From contig NW_027192206.1 of NCBI RefSeq assembly GCF_041956535.1, positions 62,001 through 126,000 of the forward strand: DNA of 64,000 nucleotides. The letters are read 5' to 3'. The translations under genes and the position numbers were made by a program. The notes under the pieces were generated by a model. The model saw only the letters and a list, made by a program, of their open reading frames with translations, did no database searches and was not told the DNA's origin. The stretch is from Calcarisporiella thermophila CBS 279.70 (taxonomy: Eukaryota > Calcarisporiellomycota). Below are positions 32,104-43,199 of the stretch, piece by piece. How positions within the stretch are numbered: the stretch's first letter is position 1; the number at the start of each line of letters is the position of its first letter.

Positions 32104-35100
32104 GGTGGGAGAGGTAGGCGTGTGTTGGGAAGAGCGAATGGGAATCGAGAAGAGGAGGAGAAGGGGAGAGAACAGGAGACGGTGTGGACTAGAGAGTTGC
32201 TTGAGTTCTTATCGGGTCCAGCAGGAAATTGGGGGGAAGAGAGACGTGCGAGAAGGTGATGAAAAATGATGGAAATGCAAATGTGGTTTCTCCTCTCTCT
32301 TTGGTCCAAGGAGCTCACTTTAAATAAATTTTCTGGTTCTCACCACTCCAACACCTTTAGCCATAGATGGAAAAGTATGGCTATTCGAATTTTACTTCTT
32401 GTTGGCGATGATGTCAGACGAGTCAGGTGACGGGACTGGATTTGTTAAACTAGAGTTTTTCATCTATTGCAGCCGCTACCAAGAATCTGGAAGGTTCCCA
32501 CCCTCTCTCCCTATGCAGTACGACCCTTATCTAGAGTGAATCTGGCATTTAGCACCTCTTACAAGTATGCACTTGTGTGATATCATCGCAAGACCTGTTT
32601 GACCCGCGTTCAGTTTCTTTTCCAATTCACCTCCAATATCCCCCTCCCCTTACCCAAATAATTCCCACATTCCACTCCCCTTTGCACACCTTATATCGAT
32701 TTTATGCATCGCGTTGCTGCGAGAAAGTGGTTCTGGTCATATGATACAGGAGAGATCACTGATAACCTTGTTTTGGGCAGTATGAATATACGCGACTCGC
32801 CTGCCTGCTTATTTTTATCCAGGTCGGCTAGCCGGAGGCATTTCACAGAGAGCCGCGTGTCAGTGGAAATCAACCCCTCGCCGCATGCATGGAGGCAAGC
32901 CGGCCTTGATCTTTTCGATCTTGACGCCCTTTACAAGTCATTGAACTCCGGACGGCCATGACGACCACTTCCGATCCAGCTGTCCGATCCTCCTTCCCCC
33001 TAACCCCCCCTTGTATCTTCAATTATCTCATAGTACAGAATTGAATGGGAAACCGCGAACTAATTTCCCCCCGTCATTTCTATCTGGATTAGTTCATGAT
33101 CAACCAGTGATGAGCTTTTTATTAGATGCATGGGCAGCAAGAATGCATTTTACGTTTCCAGGGGATAACAAAAGAGGAAGAAACTTTAGAGTTTCCGGAT
33201 CAGGTGTGAGGCCGGCCCTCTGAGAGCAGCTGCGTGCCCACCCTACACAAAGAGGGAGGAGAGAAAAAAAGCAGCCCCTAGGCAAAATATGAACAAGATT
33301 TGTTTTTGTTTTCTCTTGTTGGTGTTTGTTTTTGTTTTCGTTCTCCACTGCCTTTACTATTTATTTCATTTATTACTAGGGCTGCTTTTTGATCTGTTGT
33401 CGATTGCTTGGCCTATTCAGCCCCCACTTGTTTGTGCCCTCAAATAATAACATCTCTACGAGGATAGTGCCAGGGCATGACGACATTGGCCTGAGCGACA
33501 GGTCCCAGCGTTGGAGAGACGGCGAAAGAGTAGAACTAGGAAGCAGTGTCGCACTGGAAAATAAAGGCTGGAAATGGCGAAGATGGAGGGGGGAAACATT
33601 TTAGGCCCCATTATTAGCATATTTCCTTATTCGACCTAAGGCTAAAATGCTCAATTTAAGCTTTATCATGAATAATGAATCCAAGCCATTCGATGTTTAT
33701 TGAAATCTAGGCAGCCCAAATAACTCATAGGGCGGAGACTTGAATCTCTCAATGGAAGGATTGGCCTGACCTTCAAACCCATCAGACTCAGGTAGACGTC
33801 ACGGCTCTTTAGACAAGGGCCACTCCTATATGGTTAGGCCGCCTTCCCCATTAATTTGTGCAGAATGTACTTTGGGTTTGTTAGATTAGTCACCCAGAAC
33901 CCACCATCGGTTTGACAGCCTTGCCTTACTGTAATTGTACCTTGTTGAGGCCTTCTTCAACTTGACCTGGTTTTGCCCTCTCAAATGAAGAAAAGGTTAT
34001 ATTAGGTGTGGTCTAAATGGAAATTCTTGTGAGAAATTGTCTGGTGAAAGGCGAAACCTAGTTGAAACCTACACAAACGGCTCCGGAAGAGCGCTGCCTA
34101 TCTGTAGCTTGTGCTTGCGACTGCGTCTTCGGAGACACAGCTACAAGCCTAATCAGCGAAGAGAAACTCTTCGAGGAAGTCGTTCGCAGCACCCACTAGC
34201 TCCGCTGCGCAAAGATGTATAGTTTCAGCACGGAAGGCTTGCGTCTTGGCTCAGTCAGCCGGTGCGACCATGCAAGTTCGGTAAACTTCCTTCCTGCATC
34301 CAGTGGAGAAGCGCTTCCTATAGGGACGGAAGAGGCTCTCCATAGCTTTGGCGAGTTTAAATGCTAGACGACCCACTCCCCTCTTTAGCCATTCCCGACT
34401 GTCCTCCCTCCCCCCCCCCCCAATTTCCTGCATGGGCTAAAAGAGTAGCAAACCTTCGGGTGAAGGGCATTTCTGGGGCAAACTACAAAAGCCAGTGTGA
34501 GAATGCCGACAGCAATAGAGATATTTTCACATGGATTAAGATTTCAATTTGTTTATTATCCCATGCGCTATTTCAATCTTCCCCTATACTCATAGTATAA
34601 CGTATTTGTTTTTGTTTCTCGAAAAATAGAAAAATAAGGCTAATCGCTCTATTGCGGAGAGAGACCCTACGTGGGAAAAGTAAAGTGAGACGAATATAGA
34701 ACTCGCATTTTGAGTATACCTAGGATGCTGACACAGTGCAGAGGAGCGAGGTGAAGAGGTTTGGATCCTACTCTGTGATCGTTATCGGTTGTCCCCCTCC
34801 ACAAATGAGCAATCTCCGACAGCAAGCTTGGGAGAGTTCCATCCGCAATGAAGGTATACTAGCCAAGAAATTATGGCTGAGATGAGGCCCTCATCCCTCG
34901 GCGAAGCGAGCAGAAAATAGATATCTCCCGGCGAGGCTTAGTGTGCAATAGCGCACGAGGGAAGTCACTAACCGAAGAGGTAGGGCGATGAAATTGATAA
35001 GAGGAGAGAGGGGGTATCTGCCCTCCCCCCCACCCCCAGCGCAATGCACCACCCGAACCATGTCCAATATAACTTTAGTGAATAGAGGTGGAGGCACGAA

Positions 35101-35593
35101 TAGGAGCTTAATTAAGGGGGTCCGATGAATAACTCTAATCTGTCTTCCACAATCGGGAATCCCATTCCCTGACTACCTACTGGGAGGGGGCTTATACCGG
35201 TCTTCAATAAAAATAGGCGGCACCTCATAGGGCAAGTATGGCGGAACACGGAGATATTCTCAAACCTATACGGGCAGGCGATGGAAAACATTGCACTCAG
35301 GAGAGGAGTTTGGGGTGGTGAGATGTCTAAGCGCATAGACAAGTTTTTCTAATGAGGCAGGATGCAAAACGCCAGGTTTTCATCCTGTATCTTTGGATAC
35401 GGCCCAGAAAGAACTGGGAAGAATGAAACCAGCTACACATCGCCATGCAGCTTGGTGTGGGGGTTAAAGTTTGTGTACACTCATCGAAATTTGAACACAA
35501 GGTATGCTGCTTAACTTAAATTATTATTGATACTGGATATAGCGACCTTACAAAAACAGGAAAAAAAAGCAGCCCCTCATGATCATGACCCCG
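32104..35593. other. Long intergenic region (3.5 kb), no supported gene
   Basis: No conserved domain found on either strand. It contains a 12-C run at 34410-34421 and A/G-rich stretches. Several 60-80 codon frames (32704-32961, 33011-33223, 34037-34222, 35112-35342) have no recognised motif. Old transposon debris cannot be excluded, but I saw no terminal repeats or polymerase motifs. Confidence 0.4.
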
Positions 35594-37206
35594 TTACTGC
35601 GCCATCACGGCCTCAATGTCCTTGACCGTCTTGGGTGCGGTAGTCAGGTTGTCGACGCCAGTGGCACGCACCACCACGCAATCCTCAATGCGGACTCCGC
35701 CAACGGGGCGGAATCGCTCGAGCTGCTCCAGGTTGATGAAGCGGCGGCGCTCGTCGTTGAGGGCGGGTCGGATGATGTGCTCGCAGAAGTACACGCCCGG
35801 CTCCACCGTCACGACCATGCCCTCCTCGAGATTGCGGCGCATCCGCAAGTAGCGGATGCCCGGCTCATTAATGCGTTCCACACCAGGTGGGTACGATGCC
35901 TTGATGCTGTCGTGCACGTCCAGTCCGATGGAGTGGCCCAGGCCGTGGACGAAGAAGAGGTTGGGAATGAAATTTGCCAAGAGCTCCTCCTCGGACCCCA
36001 CGAGGAGACCCGCCTCCTTCAAGCGGCGACAGCACACGCGCAGTGCAAGGCGGTGCATATCCTCCCAGGCCACTCCGGGCTTGATCGCATCAATGACCGC
36101 TTGCTGCATCTCCAGCACGGTCTCGTAGATGATGCGCTGCTCCTCGGTAAACTTACCGTTGACAGGATAGGTGCTGGATAATATAACGTGTGGATAATGC
36201 GAATTAGATAAACGCGGCGGTTAGGGTTCTTGATGTCCTGGGGGGAGAGAAAAACAACACAAGGGGCCTACCGGGTAATGTCAGCCGCATAGCACTGGTA
36301 TTCACCGCCGGCATCCACCAGCAACATCTGGCCATCGCCCAAGGGCGCCGAATTGTCCACATAGTGCAGCACGGCCGTGTTCTCGCCGCAGCCCACGATC
36401 GGATTGTAGGCTGGGAATTTGGCGCCCTTGCGCGCGCACTCGTACCGGAAGAGGGCGTCCAAGTCATTTTCCGATTTGCCGTTGCGCACGGCCCGCATCA
36501 GTGCCACGTGTGCATCGGACGAGACATGGTTTACAAAGCGCATCAGCTCAATCTCGTGCTCGTCCTTGGTAAGGCGAGCCTCCTGGGACGCGTGCACCAG
36601 GGAGTCCGTATTAATGGCCATACGGTGGTTGCTGAGCGCAGAGACGTCTGTGAAGGGGAGGGTGTGGATCACCTCGGGCTGCGCGGAGTCGAGCAGAGCG
36701 GGAAGCTGTGCCTCATAGACCATGTCGTCGGCCTCGTACTGGGACTTGAGTTCATCGATTGAGGGAGGGGCTCCGCACCACACAATCTCGTCCTCATGAA
36801 CATCGGGCACGATGATGGTGAGCTTATCAGCCGCAAGATCGTAGAGGAGGTGGAATCCGGGCTTGTTAATGCCTATTTACCGAGCAATAGAAAGAAAGAT
36901 TAGAAAAATTCGGAGTCGAAAGGTAGAGACATGAAAGCAATGGAAAGGCAGGGAAGCAAGTACCGGTGAGGTATTGGAAATTGGATTCCTGACGGAATGG
37001 TAGCTCGAGCTGAATGGAAAGAGAAGGGTTAGTGTCGAGCCATCTTGTACGGCAAATTCGCACAGGGTTCCTACATCGGTATCGTGGCGGCAGCGAGTCA
37101 CCTCACCGCGTAGGTAGAAGAATCCTTTCTTCTCGCCAAGCTGTGCAGCCACCTTCTGGCAGTGCTTCTTGGCGGGATACTTTTGGCTTTGGGCTAGGAG
37201 AGGCAT
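35594..37206 (-). CDS. Xaa-Pro dipeptidase/aminopeptidase, peptidase M24 (prolidase type), 452 aa
   Basis: Cleaves X-Pro bonds, releasing proline from dipeptides (family knowledge). Exons 37206-37075, 37009-36964, 36872-36272 and 36173-35594 join to 453 codons. The N-domain has FYLRGEVTRCRHDTD spliced to LELPFRQESNFQYLTG, the aminopeptidase-P N-domain signature. All five dinuclear-metal ligands of the pita-bread fold are visible: Asp in LLVDAGGEYQ, Asp in CYAADITR, His in VHGLGHSIGLDVHD, Glu in VVTVEPGVYF and Glu in GGVRIEDCVVV. Length and domain order match eukaryotic prolidase. No targeting signal is obvious, so cytosolic is likely. It lies about 400 bp from PDX1 on the same strand. The plus-strand open frames over it are shadows. 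Confidence 0.95.
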
Positions 37207-37641
37207 GAGAGTCGAGGGTGCGAGAAATTTGTCAGAATGTCGCGGAATGAAAGAGCCTGGGCGCGAGTGGTGAATTTCATACGCAAGGCCGAATTTACAG
37301 TTCTGAGCTCGTGGGAAAGCGAGGCTAAGCCTCCAAAAATAAACTTAGATAGGTCTAATGCCTTGGCTGAGTTGGCTTGTAGCGGGAGCATGATGACGAG
37401 AGTGGATTGGGGAGGGAGGATTTTGACTTCAGAGCAAAGAGAGGAAAGGGCGGCCTTGACAAAAGGATATGCATCATAGACATTGTTTAAAATATAGGGG
37501 AAACATTATATATATATACTATAAACCCAAAACAGTCATCAATAAACACAATACAGGTAATGTTTAGGAAGCGTTCTAAATTTTGTCTTTGTTAGTTTTT
37601 TTTTTTCTCTTCTTGCTTTTGCTCCATCGCGGACCGCCGAT

Positions 37642-38768
37642 TTACCAGCCGCGCTTCGCCATCTTCTGCTCGTCAGGCAGGGTGCTGCAGTTGATGCCGA
37701 CCATGGGCTCCCCTAGATCCTCGGAGATCTCGGCCAACTTCACGGGGTCGTTGTAGTGGGTCACGGCCTGGACGATAGCGCGCGCACGCTTCACCGGGTC
37801 GCCCGACTTGAAGATGCCGGATCCAACAAACACTCCGTCGCATCCGAGCTGCATCATCATGGCGGCATCCGCAGGAGTAGCGACACCACCGGCGGCGAAG
37901 TTCACCACGGGGAGACGACCGAGGCGAGCGGTCTCCTTGAGCAAGTGGAAGGGAGCCTGCAGTTCCTTCGCGTAGGAGTAGAGCTCCTCCTCGGACATGG
38001 CGGAAGCACGGCGGATCTCTGCATTCACGGTGCGCATGTGCCTTACGGCTTCCACCACATTGCCAGTTCCAGCCTCACCCTTGGTGCGGATCATAGCGGC
38101 GCCCTCGCCAATTCGTCGCAGGGCCTCTCCCAGGTTCTTAGCCCCGCATACGAAGGGAACCTTGAAGGTCTGCTTGTTGACATGGTGCTGCTCGTCTGCC
38201 GGGGTCAATACCTCAGATTCATCAATGTAATCGATGCCAATTGCCTCAAGAATCTTCGAGATTTACGCCGGAGAGCAGGGGGAGAGAGAGGTAAACAAAA
38301 GGGGGACAATGAGTCATACAATCCATGGTTAACATGGCAATAGTAATCATGAAGGTACCTGGGCCTCGACGAAGTGACCAATGCGCACTTTAGCCATCAC
38401 TGGAATGGTGACGGCCTCTTTGATCTCCTTGATCATTTTGGGATCCGACATGCGTGCAACTCCTCCCTCCTTTCGGATGTCGGCGGGGACCCGCTCCAGG
38501 GCCATGACGGCGCATGCACCGGCCTCCTCGGCAATGCGGGCCTGCTCAGGATTGACGACATCCATGATGACTCCACCCTACATAGATCGGCCGACATTGA
38601 TCAGCGAAAAAGAACGATGTTTATCAAGATGAATTGTTTGTTTAATTTACTTGCCTTTAACATTTGTGCAAGACCCGTCTTGACGTTGAAAGTTCCCTGG
38701 GAAGCATTCCCATTGAGGGCGGCGTCGGATGTGAGATTGGCGGGGATGGAGAAGTTCTGGGTCGACAT
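37642..38768 (-). CDS. Pyridoxal 5'-phosphate synthase, Pdx1/Snz subunit (314 aa)
   Basis: Synthase subunit of the DXP-independent vitamin B6 pathway, combining ribose-5-phosphate, glyceraldehyde-3-phosphate and ammonia from Pdx2/Sno (family knowledge). Exons 38768-38655, 38577-38359 and 38253-37642 give 315 codons. Signatures: TGLAQMLK spliced to [20 protein letters not shown] (catalytic Asp), [14 protein letters not shown] (Schiff-base Lys), [20 protein letters not shown] (second Lys), [20 protein letters not shown] and [18 protein letters not shown] (phosphate binding). The first intron begins AAG|GCAAGT, a classical GC-AG intron confirmed by frame. The N-terminus is slightly long (Ser/Asn/Thr-rich). 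No Pdx2/Sno gene is in the window. Confidence 0.96.
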
Positions 38769-38871
38769 TGGAGATGGGATGAAAACACAAGGTGTGAGAA
38801 AGTAGGGGGAGATACTGGACGAGGGGAGAGAATATTTATAATTTCGAACAAATGAAAACAAGCGCGGGAAT

Positions 38872-39330
38872 TTAAGTTGCTCTCTGATTTCCGGTGGCGG
38901 TCGCAGATGTAAAGTTGACAACGTTTGTGTCAAAATCCATCACATAATGGGTATTGGCCACAGGAATACTCATCTCTTCTTCAGCGCTTTTGCGGTTCCT
39001 GCATTTGGTTATCAAACAAAACTTGTTAGTCATCCGATGGATAAACATCCCCTTGCCCCTCCCCCTCCCCTCGTGAGCGCTACACGGCTGCATATCACAG
39101 GACCTCCATTGAAAGCAACGCAGCCAAGCAACTCCGGCCTTCTATTAAAAAATCAAGTGGCTCCAAAATTAACTTTTCCTTCATTTCGGGGAGTTCGAAG
39201 GCTGGCTCCTGCCTCAGGCCTTATTCTCGGGTTCGACTAAACCGCACGTCATGGCCATCCTCTTCTTCGACCAAGGTTCGGCTTCATTCTCAGCGGCCCA
39301 CTCTTGGCCGAACTCGGGAGCCATCAGCAT
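38872..39330 (-). CDS. Small unrecognised protein (at least 69 aa), possibly the 3' end of a longer gene
   Basis: Minus-strand exons 39330-39248 and 38998-38872 join at AC|GTGCGG to GCAG|G, giving 70 codons with TAA. The product is acidic/basic mixed and includes PEFGQEWAAENEAEPWSKKR and EEEMSIPVANTHYVMDFDTN. Composition and splice sites look protein-coding, but I do not recognise the family. The first ATG directly follows an acceptor-like CCATTAG, so further 5' exons upstream of 39330 are possible. It is head-to-tail with PDX1, whose ATG is only about 100 bp downstream. Confidence 0.4.
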
Positions 39331-40440
39331 CTAATGGAAATTGAATGCGTGGTAGGCTAAATTTAGACGAAGCGTTATGAGAAGTATAAGGAAAGCATAT
39401 GCCCTATAAACTTTTGGGAATGAGTAAGCTTAATATGTCACGTTTGCATGTATGATGGAGCGGGCATCAACAGGGATTGAATAACCGTGGGAATTTTACA
39501 AGCCTGAAGGTGGATGAGCCCTCTCGGATCAAGATGAAAGCAATGGAACATCCTGCCCCTCGGGTTAATGGACACTGCTTGTCTCGACTCTGCCTATAGC
39601 CAAGTGGGAGAGTTATTTTTATTCTGTATGCTAGGGTGTATATCAAGCATGCAAGTTGGAGCTGGCGGGTGAATCGGAAGATGAACCGATGCTGCTTGGT
39701 GTCTTCTGCCCTCCTTAAATTGACGTGGATAGTTGTGTCGTGTTCCAGCTCTACTTATCCAATCCACCACTACGATGCTTCCCAGCCAGTTTACCATGTC
39801 CCCTTAAGCTAAGCCAGACCCATCCCATACACACTCCATTTTGTTTTTCGGTATTATGATGAAACAATCCGAGACGTCTTTTAGCGATACACAATGTTCA
39901 TCACGCAGAGCTTTGATGAATATTGAATTTTTCCGAGCTTTGTCGAATACTCGCCTGCTATTCTTCTTATCATATTAATTATTTCCACTTGATTCGGTGC
40001 AACTCTCTTACCATCTTGGGCAGCCTCACCTCCCATCCATGACTGCATGATGAAGAGGATTACTAAACTGCATTGGCTAGCTCGGCCGGCTTTCGGAGTG
40101 ACGAGAGGATCAGATAGCATCTCAAATCAGGAACGCTAAGATGGTGGAAAGGGAGGGTGTCTACATGGACCGCTTCGACAGAGAGGAAGCATCCAAACTG
40201 GAGGACTTATGGACCCAGCATTGCCTTTCTTCTTTAAGCAACCGATGTTTCAGATGCTTGACAAAACTGATACATCTGAATTTGAATGCCTTGCCTTTCA
40301 CCTATCTATATTACGCTCCTCATTATCCAAATTGCACGCTGATAGGGTACCTGGGCCATCCCTTCGATGAAAATCTCCAAAATGTCTTTGATTTCTGATG
40401 GTCAATTATTCATGTCCTACCCTAACATCTCAAGTTTATT
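39331..40440. other. Intergenic region, no supported gene
   Basis: About 1.1 kb. Frames 39594-39797 (minus), 39881-40120 (minus) and 40141-40398 (plus) show no domain. They might hold exons of the 38872-39330 gene, which I could not connect. Confidence 0.4.
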
Positions 40441-40625
40441 CTCCCTCCCTTCACCTTCATTTCTCCTTTATTAACTTTCTTTCCTCCTTTCCTCTCGCCT
40501 CTCCCCTATATAACCGGAAGATCCTTTCCTTTCGTTTCCTTTTCTTTCCTTAACCATCCCCGCATCCCGCCTTCTCTCCCTTCCCCTCCCTTCCCCTCCT
40601 TCATACCTAATTTATCTCTTTTTAT
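40441..40625 (+). promoter_or_regulatory. Polypyrimidine promoter/leader of the CAP gene with TATA box
   Basis: About 185 bp almost entirely C/T on the plus strand, interrupted by CTATATAAC (TATA at about 40507-40513), some 160 bp before the ATG. CT-rich stretches downstream of a TATA box are typical of highly expressed fungal genes. Confidence 0.55.
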
Positions 40626-40673
40626 TTGGCAAGCCTTCGCTCCTTATTTTTTTTTTACTTTTTTATTATCACC

Positions 40674-41630
40674 ATGATGAAGCTCTCTGCCACTGGTCTG
40701 GCTCTCGGCTTCCTTATGGCCGCCTTCCATGCGCCTCAGCCCGTCGCTTCGCTATCGCAGGGCGATATTGCCACTATCCTCGACGCTCACAACCGTCTCC
40801 GCGCCCGCCACGGGGCTCCCCCGCTCACCTGGAGCGATTCCCTGGCGAATGCGGCCCAGTCCTGGGCCAACCAGTGCCGCATGGAGCACAGCCACGGAAA
40901 GTTCGGCGAGAACCTGGCGTGGGGGTCGTCGAGCTGGCGGGCGGCGGTAGAGGAGAGTTGGTACAAGGGCGAGATCGGAGCGTTCAATTTCGCCAAGGCC
41001 CAATTCTCGCTGAACACTGGGCACTTCACGCAGATTGTCTGGCGCGACACGAAGAGGATCGGGTGCGGATTCAATCCTTGCCCCAGCCTGCCGATTCATC
41101 CCATGTACGTCTGCGAGTACGATCCCCCCGGTAAGTACCTCCCCCTCTCTGATGGAGTGAAGGGACGATGACCGAGGCGTGTTTTTGTTTTTCCACTAGG
41201 CAATGTCATTGGGGCCTTCGCGCAGAATGTGCTCCGTCCGCTCTCCTCCATCGGCATCGGAGGAGCAAGACTGAGCGGGGGGACTGGAGGCAAGGTCCAG
41301 AACGCTCCCGCGCCCCCGCAGGCCAAGCCCGCGGCCACCAAGCCCTCTAACCCAAAGGGGGAGATTCAGCGAAACCCCGCCAACCGGCCGCAGCAAGGAA
41401 CCGCTCCGGTGCAGACGGTGGTCAAGACCGCGAAGCCGGTGGTGGTAGTGGTGAAAGCCCGCCCGCAAGGCTATGCGAAGAAGGCGAAGAAGGCGAAGAA
41501 AGGCAAGGGAAAACGGCCCAAGGCCAAAGGAAGAAAGATGAAAAACAAGGGCGCGCACGCCTCTAAGCCTTACCGCTCCAGGCATTACGGCTATCGCCGC
41601 GTGCGCGCCCACCCTCGCACTGGCTTGTGA
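40674..41630 (+). CDS. Secreted CAP/PR-1 (SCP-domain) protein with Lys-rich tail (295 aa)
   Basis: Secreted protein of the CAP superfamily (yeast Pry1-like), some members of which bind sterols and fatty acids. Exons 40674-41130 and 41200-41630 give 296 codons. Residues 1 to about 25 form a signal peptide (LSATGLALGFLMAAFHA). The CAP domain follows: LDAHNRLRARHGAPPLTW, WANQCRMEHSHGKFGENLAW, GHFTQIVWRDTKRIGCGFNP (CAP1) and MYVCEYDPPG|NVIGAF (CAP2, split by the intron). His and Glu residues of the central cavity are present, as are six family cysteines. After the domain come about 130 residues that are Pro/Ala/Lys-rich, ending in a strongly basic Lys/Arg tail, unusual for the family. A basic tail could bind wall polyphosphate or polysaccharide (inference). 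ATGATG start; the first is used. Confidence 0.93.
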
Positions 41631-42692
41631 GGGCGTCGCGCTGGCGCTTCACCATAGGGGTCTGGGACCGTGGTGACTTTTGTAGCGACTAATCTTAACG
41701 GACGTAATGTAATCTAATATATAAAGTTCATTGGATCATGGAAGGATGAGGGGCTTCTGCTTTGCGCTTCTCCAAACCTGCTGGGTTCACGCCCTCTCTC
41801 CCTCAGGGGCTGGCCAAGCTAGTCAGCCTGAAATAAACAAACATCAGGTCATTACACAACAAGAGAGCGAGGAGGGACATGGTAACGTTACAGTGAGAGA
41901 AAAAAAAACAGCCCTCCATCCTTGCACACGAAACTTTGTGTCTTGTCAGGTTCGTGGATTTTCCGAGGAATTGTTTGTCACGCAAAGAGATGGGGAAGAG
42001 CGAGCGAGGAGAAATCGCCGCACCAGTAGCTGATTGCTGAACCCAACCTTATCCTCCACGTTTTTTGCATCTTGTCTCACGGCGAGGACGAATATGGATG
42101 CGAGGGTTACCATCGCTGACCGGGTAAGCCAGCGATGCTAAGGGGGGGGGGGGGCAGAGGTGCTGGTGCGAGCGGGCGAGAGGGGGCATTCCCGAATCAA
42201 AAACGCCCAATGGCCCCGGCTCGATTCGATGGATTTGCAGGCCTCGGATCCGTCTAAGCAATAAAAGCGCATCGCTGAGCTGAGATCGGTTCCCCCTCCT
42301 CGAGATCCTACAGACACTGGTACACGAAGCTTCTCCGCTTTAACGTCACCTTCCCCTTCTCCCGCCCTCTCCCTTCCCTATTCAGGCATTACGTAGGGAA
42401 ATTGCTTATTCGGGAGGAGGGGGGGGGGAGGGGAGTTAGGCAGAAAAAATACTATTCTTGGAAAAAAATTATATATTTCAAATAAAAAGAAATAGGAGAA
42501 ATAGACAATAGTACTGTTCCCGGACCTTATGTACAAACAGAAAATGGAATAATAAAAAAAGGGGAGAATCATGACAAAACAATTAGGGGAGAAATCAAGT
42601 GCAAAATCACGAGAAATAACATTAAAAGAGGAGAAAAGAAACCAATGATGAAAGCGGCATGATGACGGAGGAGAGGAAAAAAGGGAGATACT
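41631..42692. other. Intergenic region with two long G runs
   Basis: About 1.06 kb; contains 13 G at 42142-42154 and about 10 G at 42419-42428. No supported coding sequence. The AATATATAAAG near 41716 may belong to the CAP 3' UTR. Confidence 0.45.
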
Positions 42693-43199
42693 CTATGGCA
42701 CCAGCCCGCCGGGTTGGCGCGATTGCCGGGGCTGGGAGGAAGAGGGGGGGGGCGGGGGCGGAGGCGGTGGCATAAAGGCCTCCAGACCCCATACTGCGTT
42801 GGAGCGGCGATGGGTGCGACGCAGATGTTTTGACAAGGGAGGAGAGGAGACCGAAGGCGGCGAGAGGGGTCTGGAGGTTGCAGGCGAGGATGGCACCGGA
42901 GACGAAATGACTCCTACGGAGGGGGAGGAGGTGGTGGTGGTGGCAGAGGAGGTCAGATTCGATGGCATACCGCTCACGTAGCGAGGATCGAGTGTGTAAG
43001 TTTTACAATGTGATGCGCAAGATTTGTAACCGCTGTAGAGTGGACGGCGATGATCATAATGGTAGGAGGGGTACCCGACGGTCTGCGATTGAAACATGTA
43101 GAAGGGTGGGTTTGCGAGGCCTCTCGGGTGCAAGCGAATGGATGTAATCAAATCGAGTGGATGGTAGCACGGCAATGAGGAGGGCGAATTCAGGGCCAA
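42693..43199 (-). CDS. Hypothetical proline/serine-rich protein (up to 168 aa)
   Basis: An open minus-strand frame with coding-like composition. Its likely N-terminal part is YMFQSQTVGYPSYHYDHRR, rich in Tyr/His. A Ser/Thr/Pro-rich middle and a basic KHLRRTHRRSNAVWGLEAF segment follow, then a run of nine prolines and GGLVP at the end (TAA 42695-42693). The start may be M1 or the Met before FQSQTVGY; an upstream exon is possible. I recognise no domain, and the polyproline could bind profilin, SH3 or WW partners (inference). The region is low complexity, so the gene call is tentative. Confidence 0.4.
   Translation of the reverse strand: MALNSPSSLPCYHPLDLITSIRLHPRGLANPPFYMFQSQTVGYPSYHYDHRRPLYSGYKSCASHCKTYTLDPRYVSGMPSNLTSSATTTTSSPSVGVISSPVPSSPATSRPLSPPSVSSPPLSKHLRRTHRRSNAVWGLEAFMPPPPPPPPPSSSQPRQSRQPGGLVP

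Noticed and set aside
33700-34330. Possible tRNA or 5S-like fragments in the 33.7-34.3 kb intergenic region
   Set aside because: T-loop-like strings are present but no consistent acceptor, D-arm and anticodon pairing could be drawn.
35579-36181. Plus-strand open frame of 200 codons
   Set aside because: Antisense shadow of the prolidase catalytic exon.
37756-38343. Plus-strand open frame of 195 codons
   Set aside because: Antisense shadow of PDX1/SNZ.
41196-41612. Minus-strand frame of 138 codons in the CAP gene
   Set aside because: Antisense of the Lys/Pro-rich tail; Arg/Leu-rich artefact.
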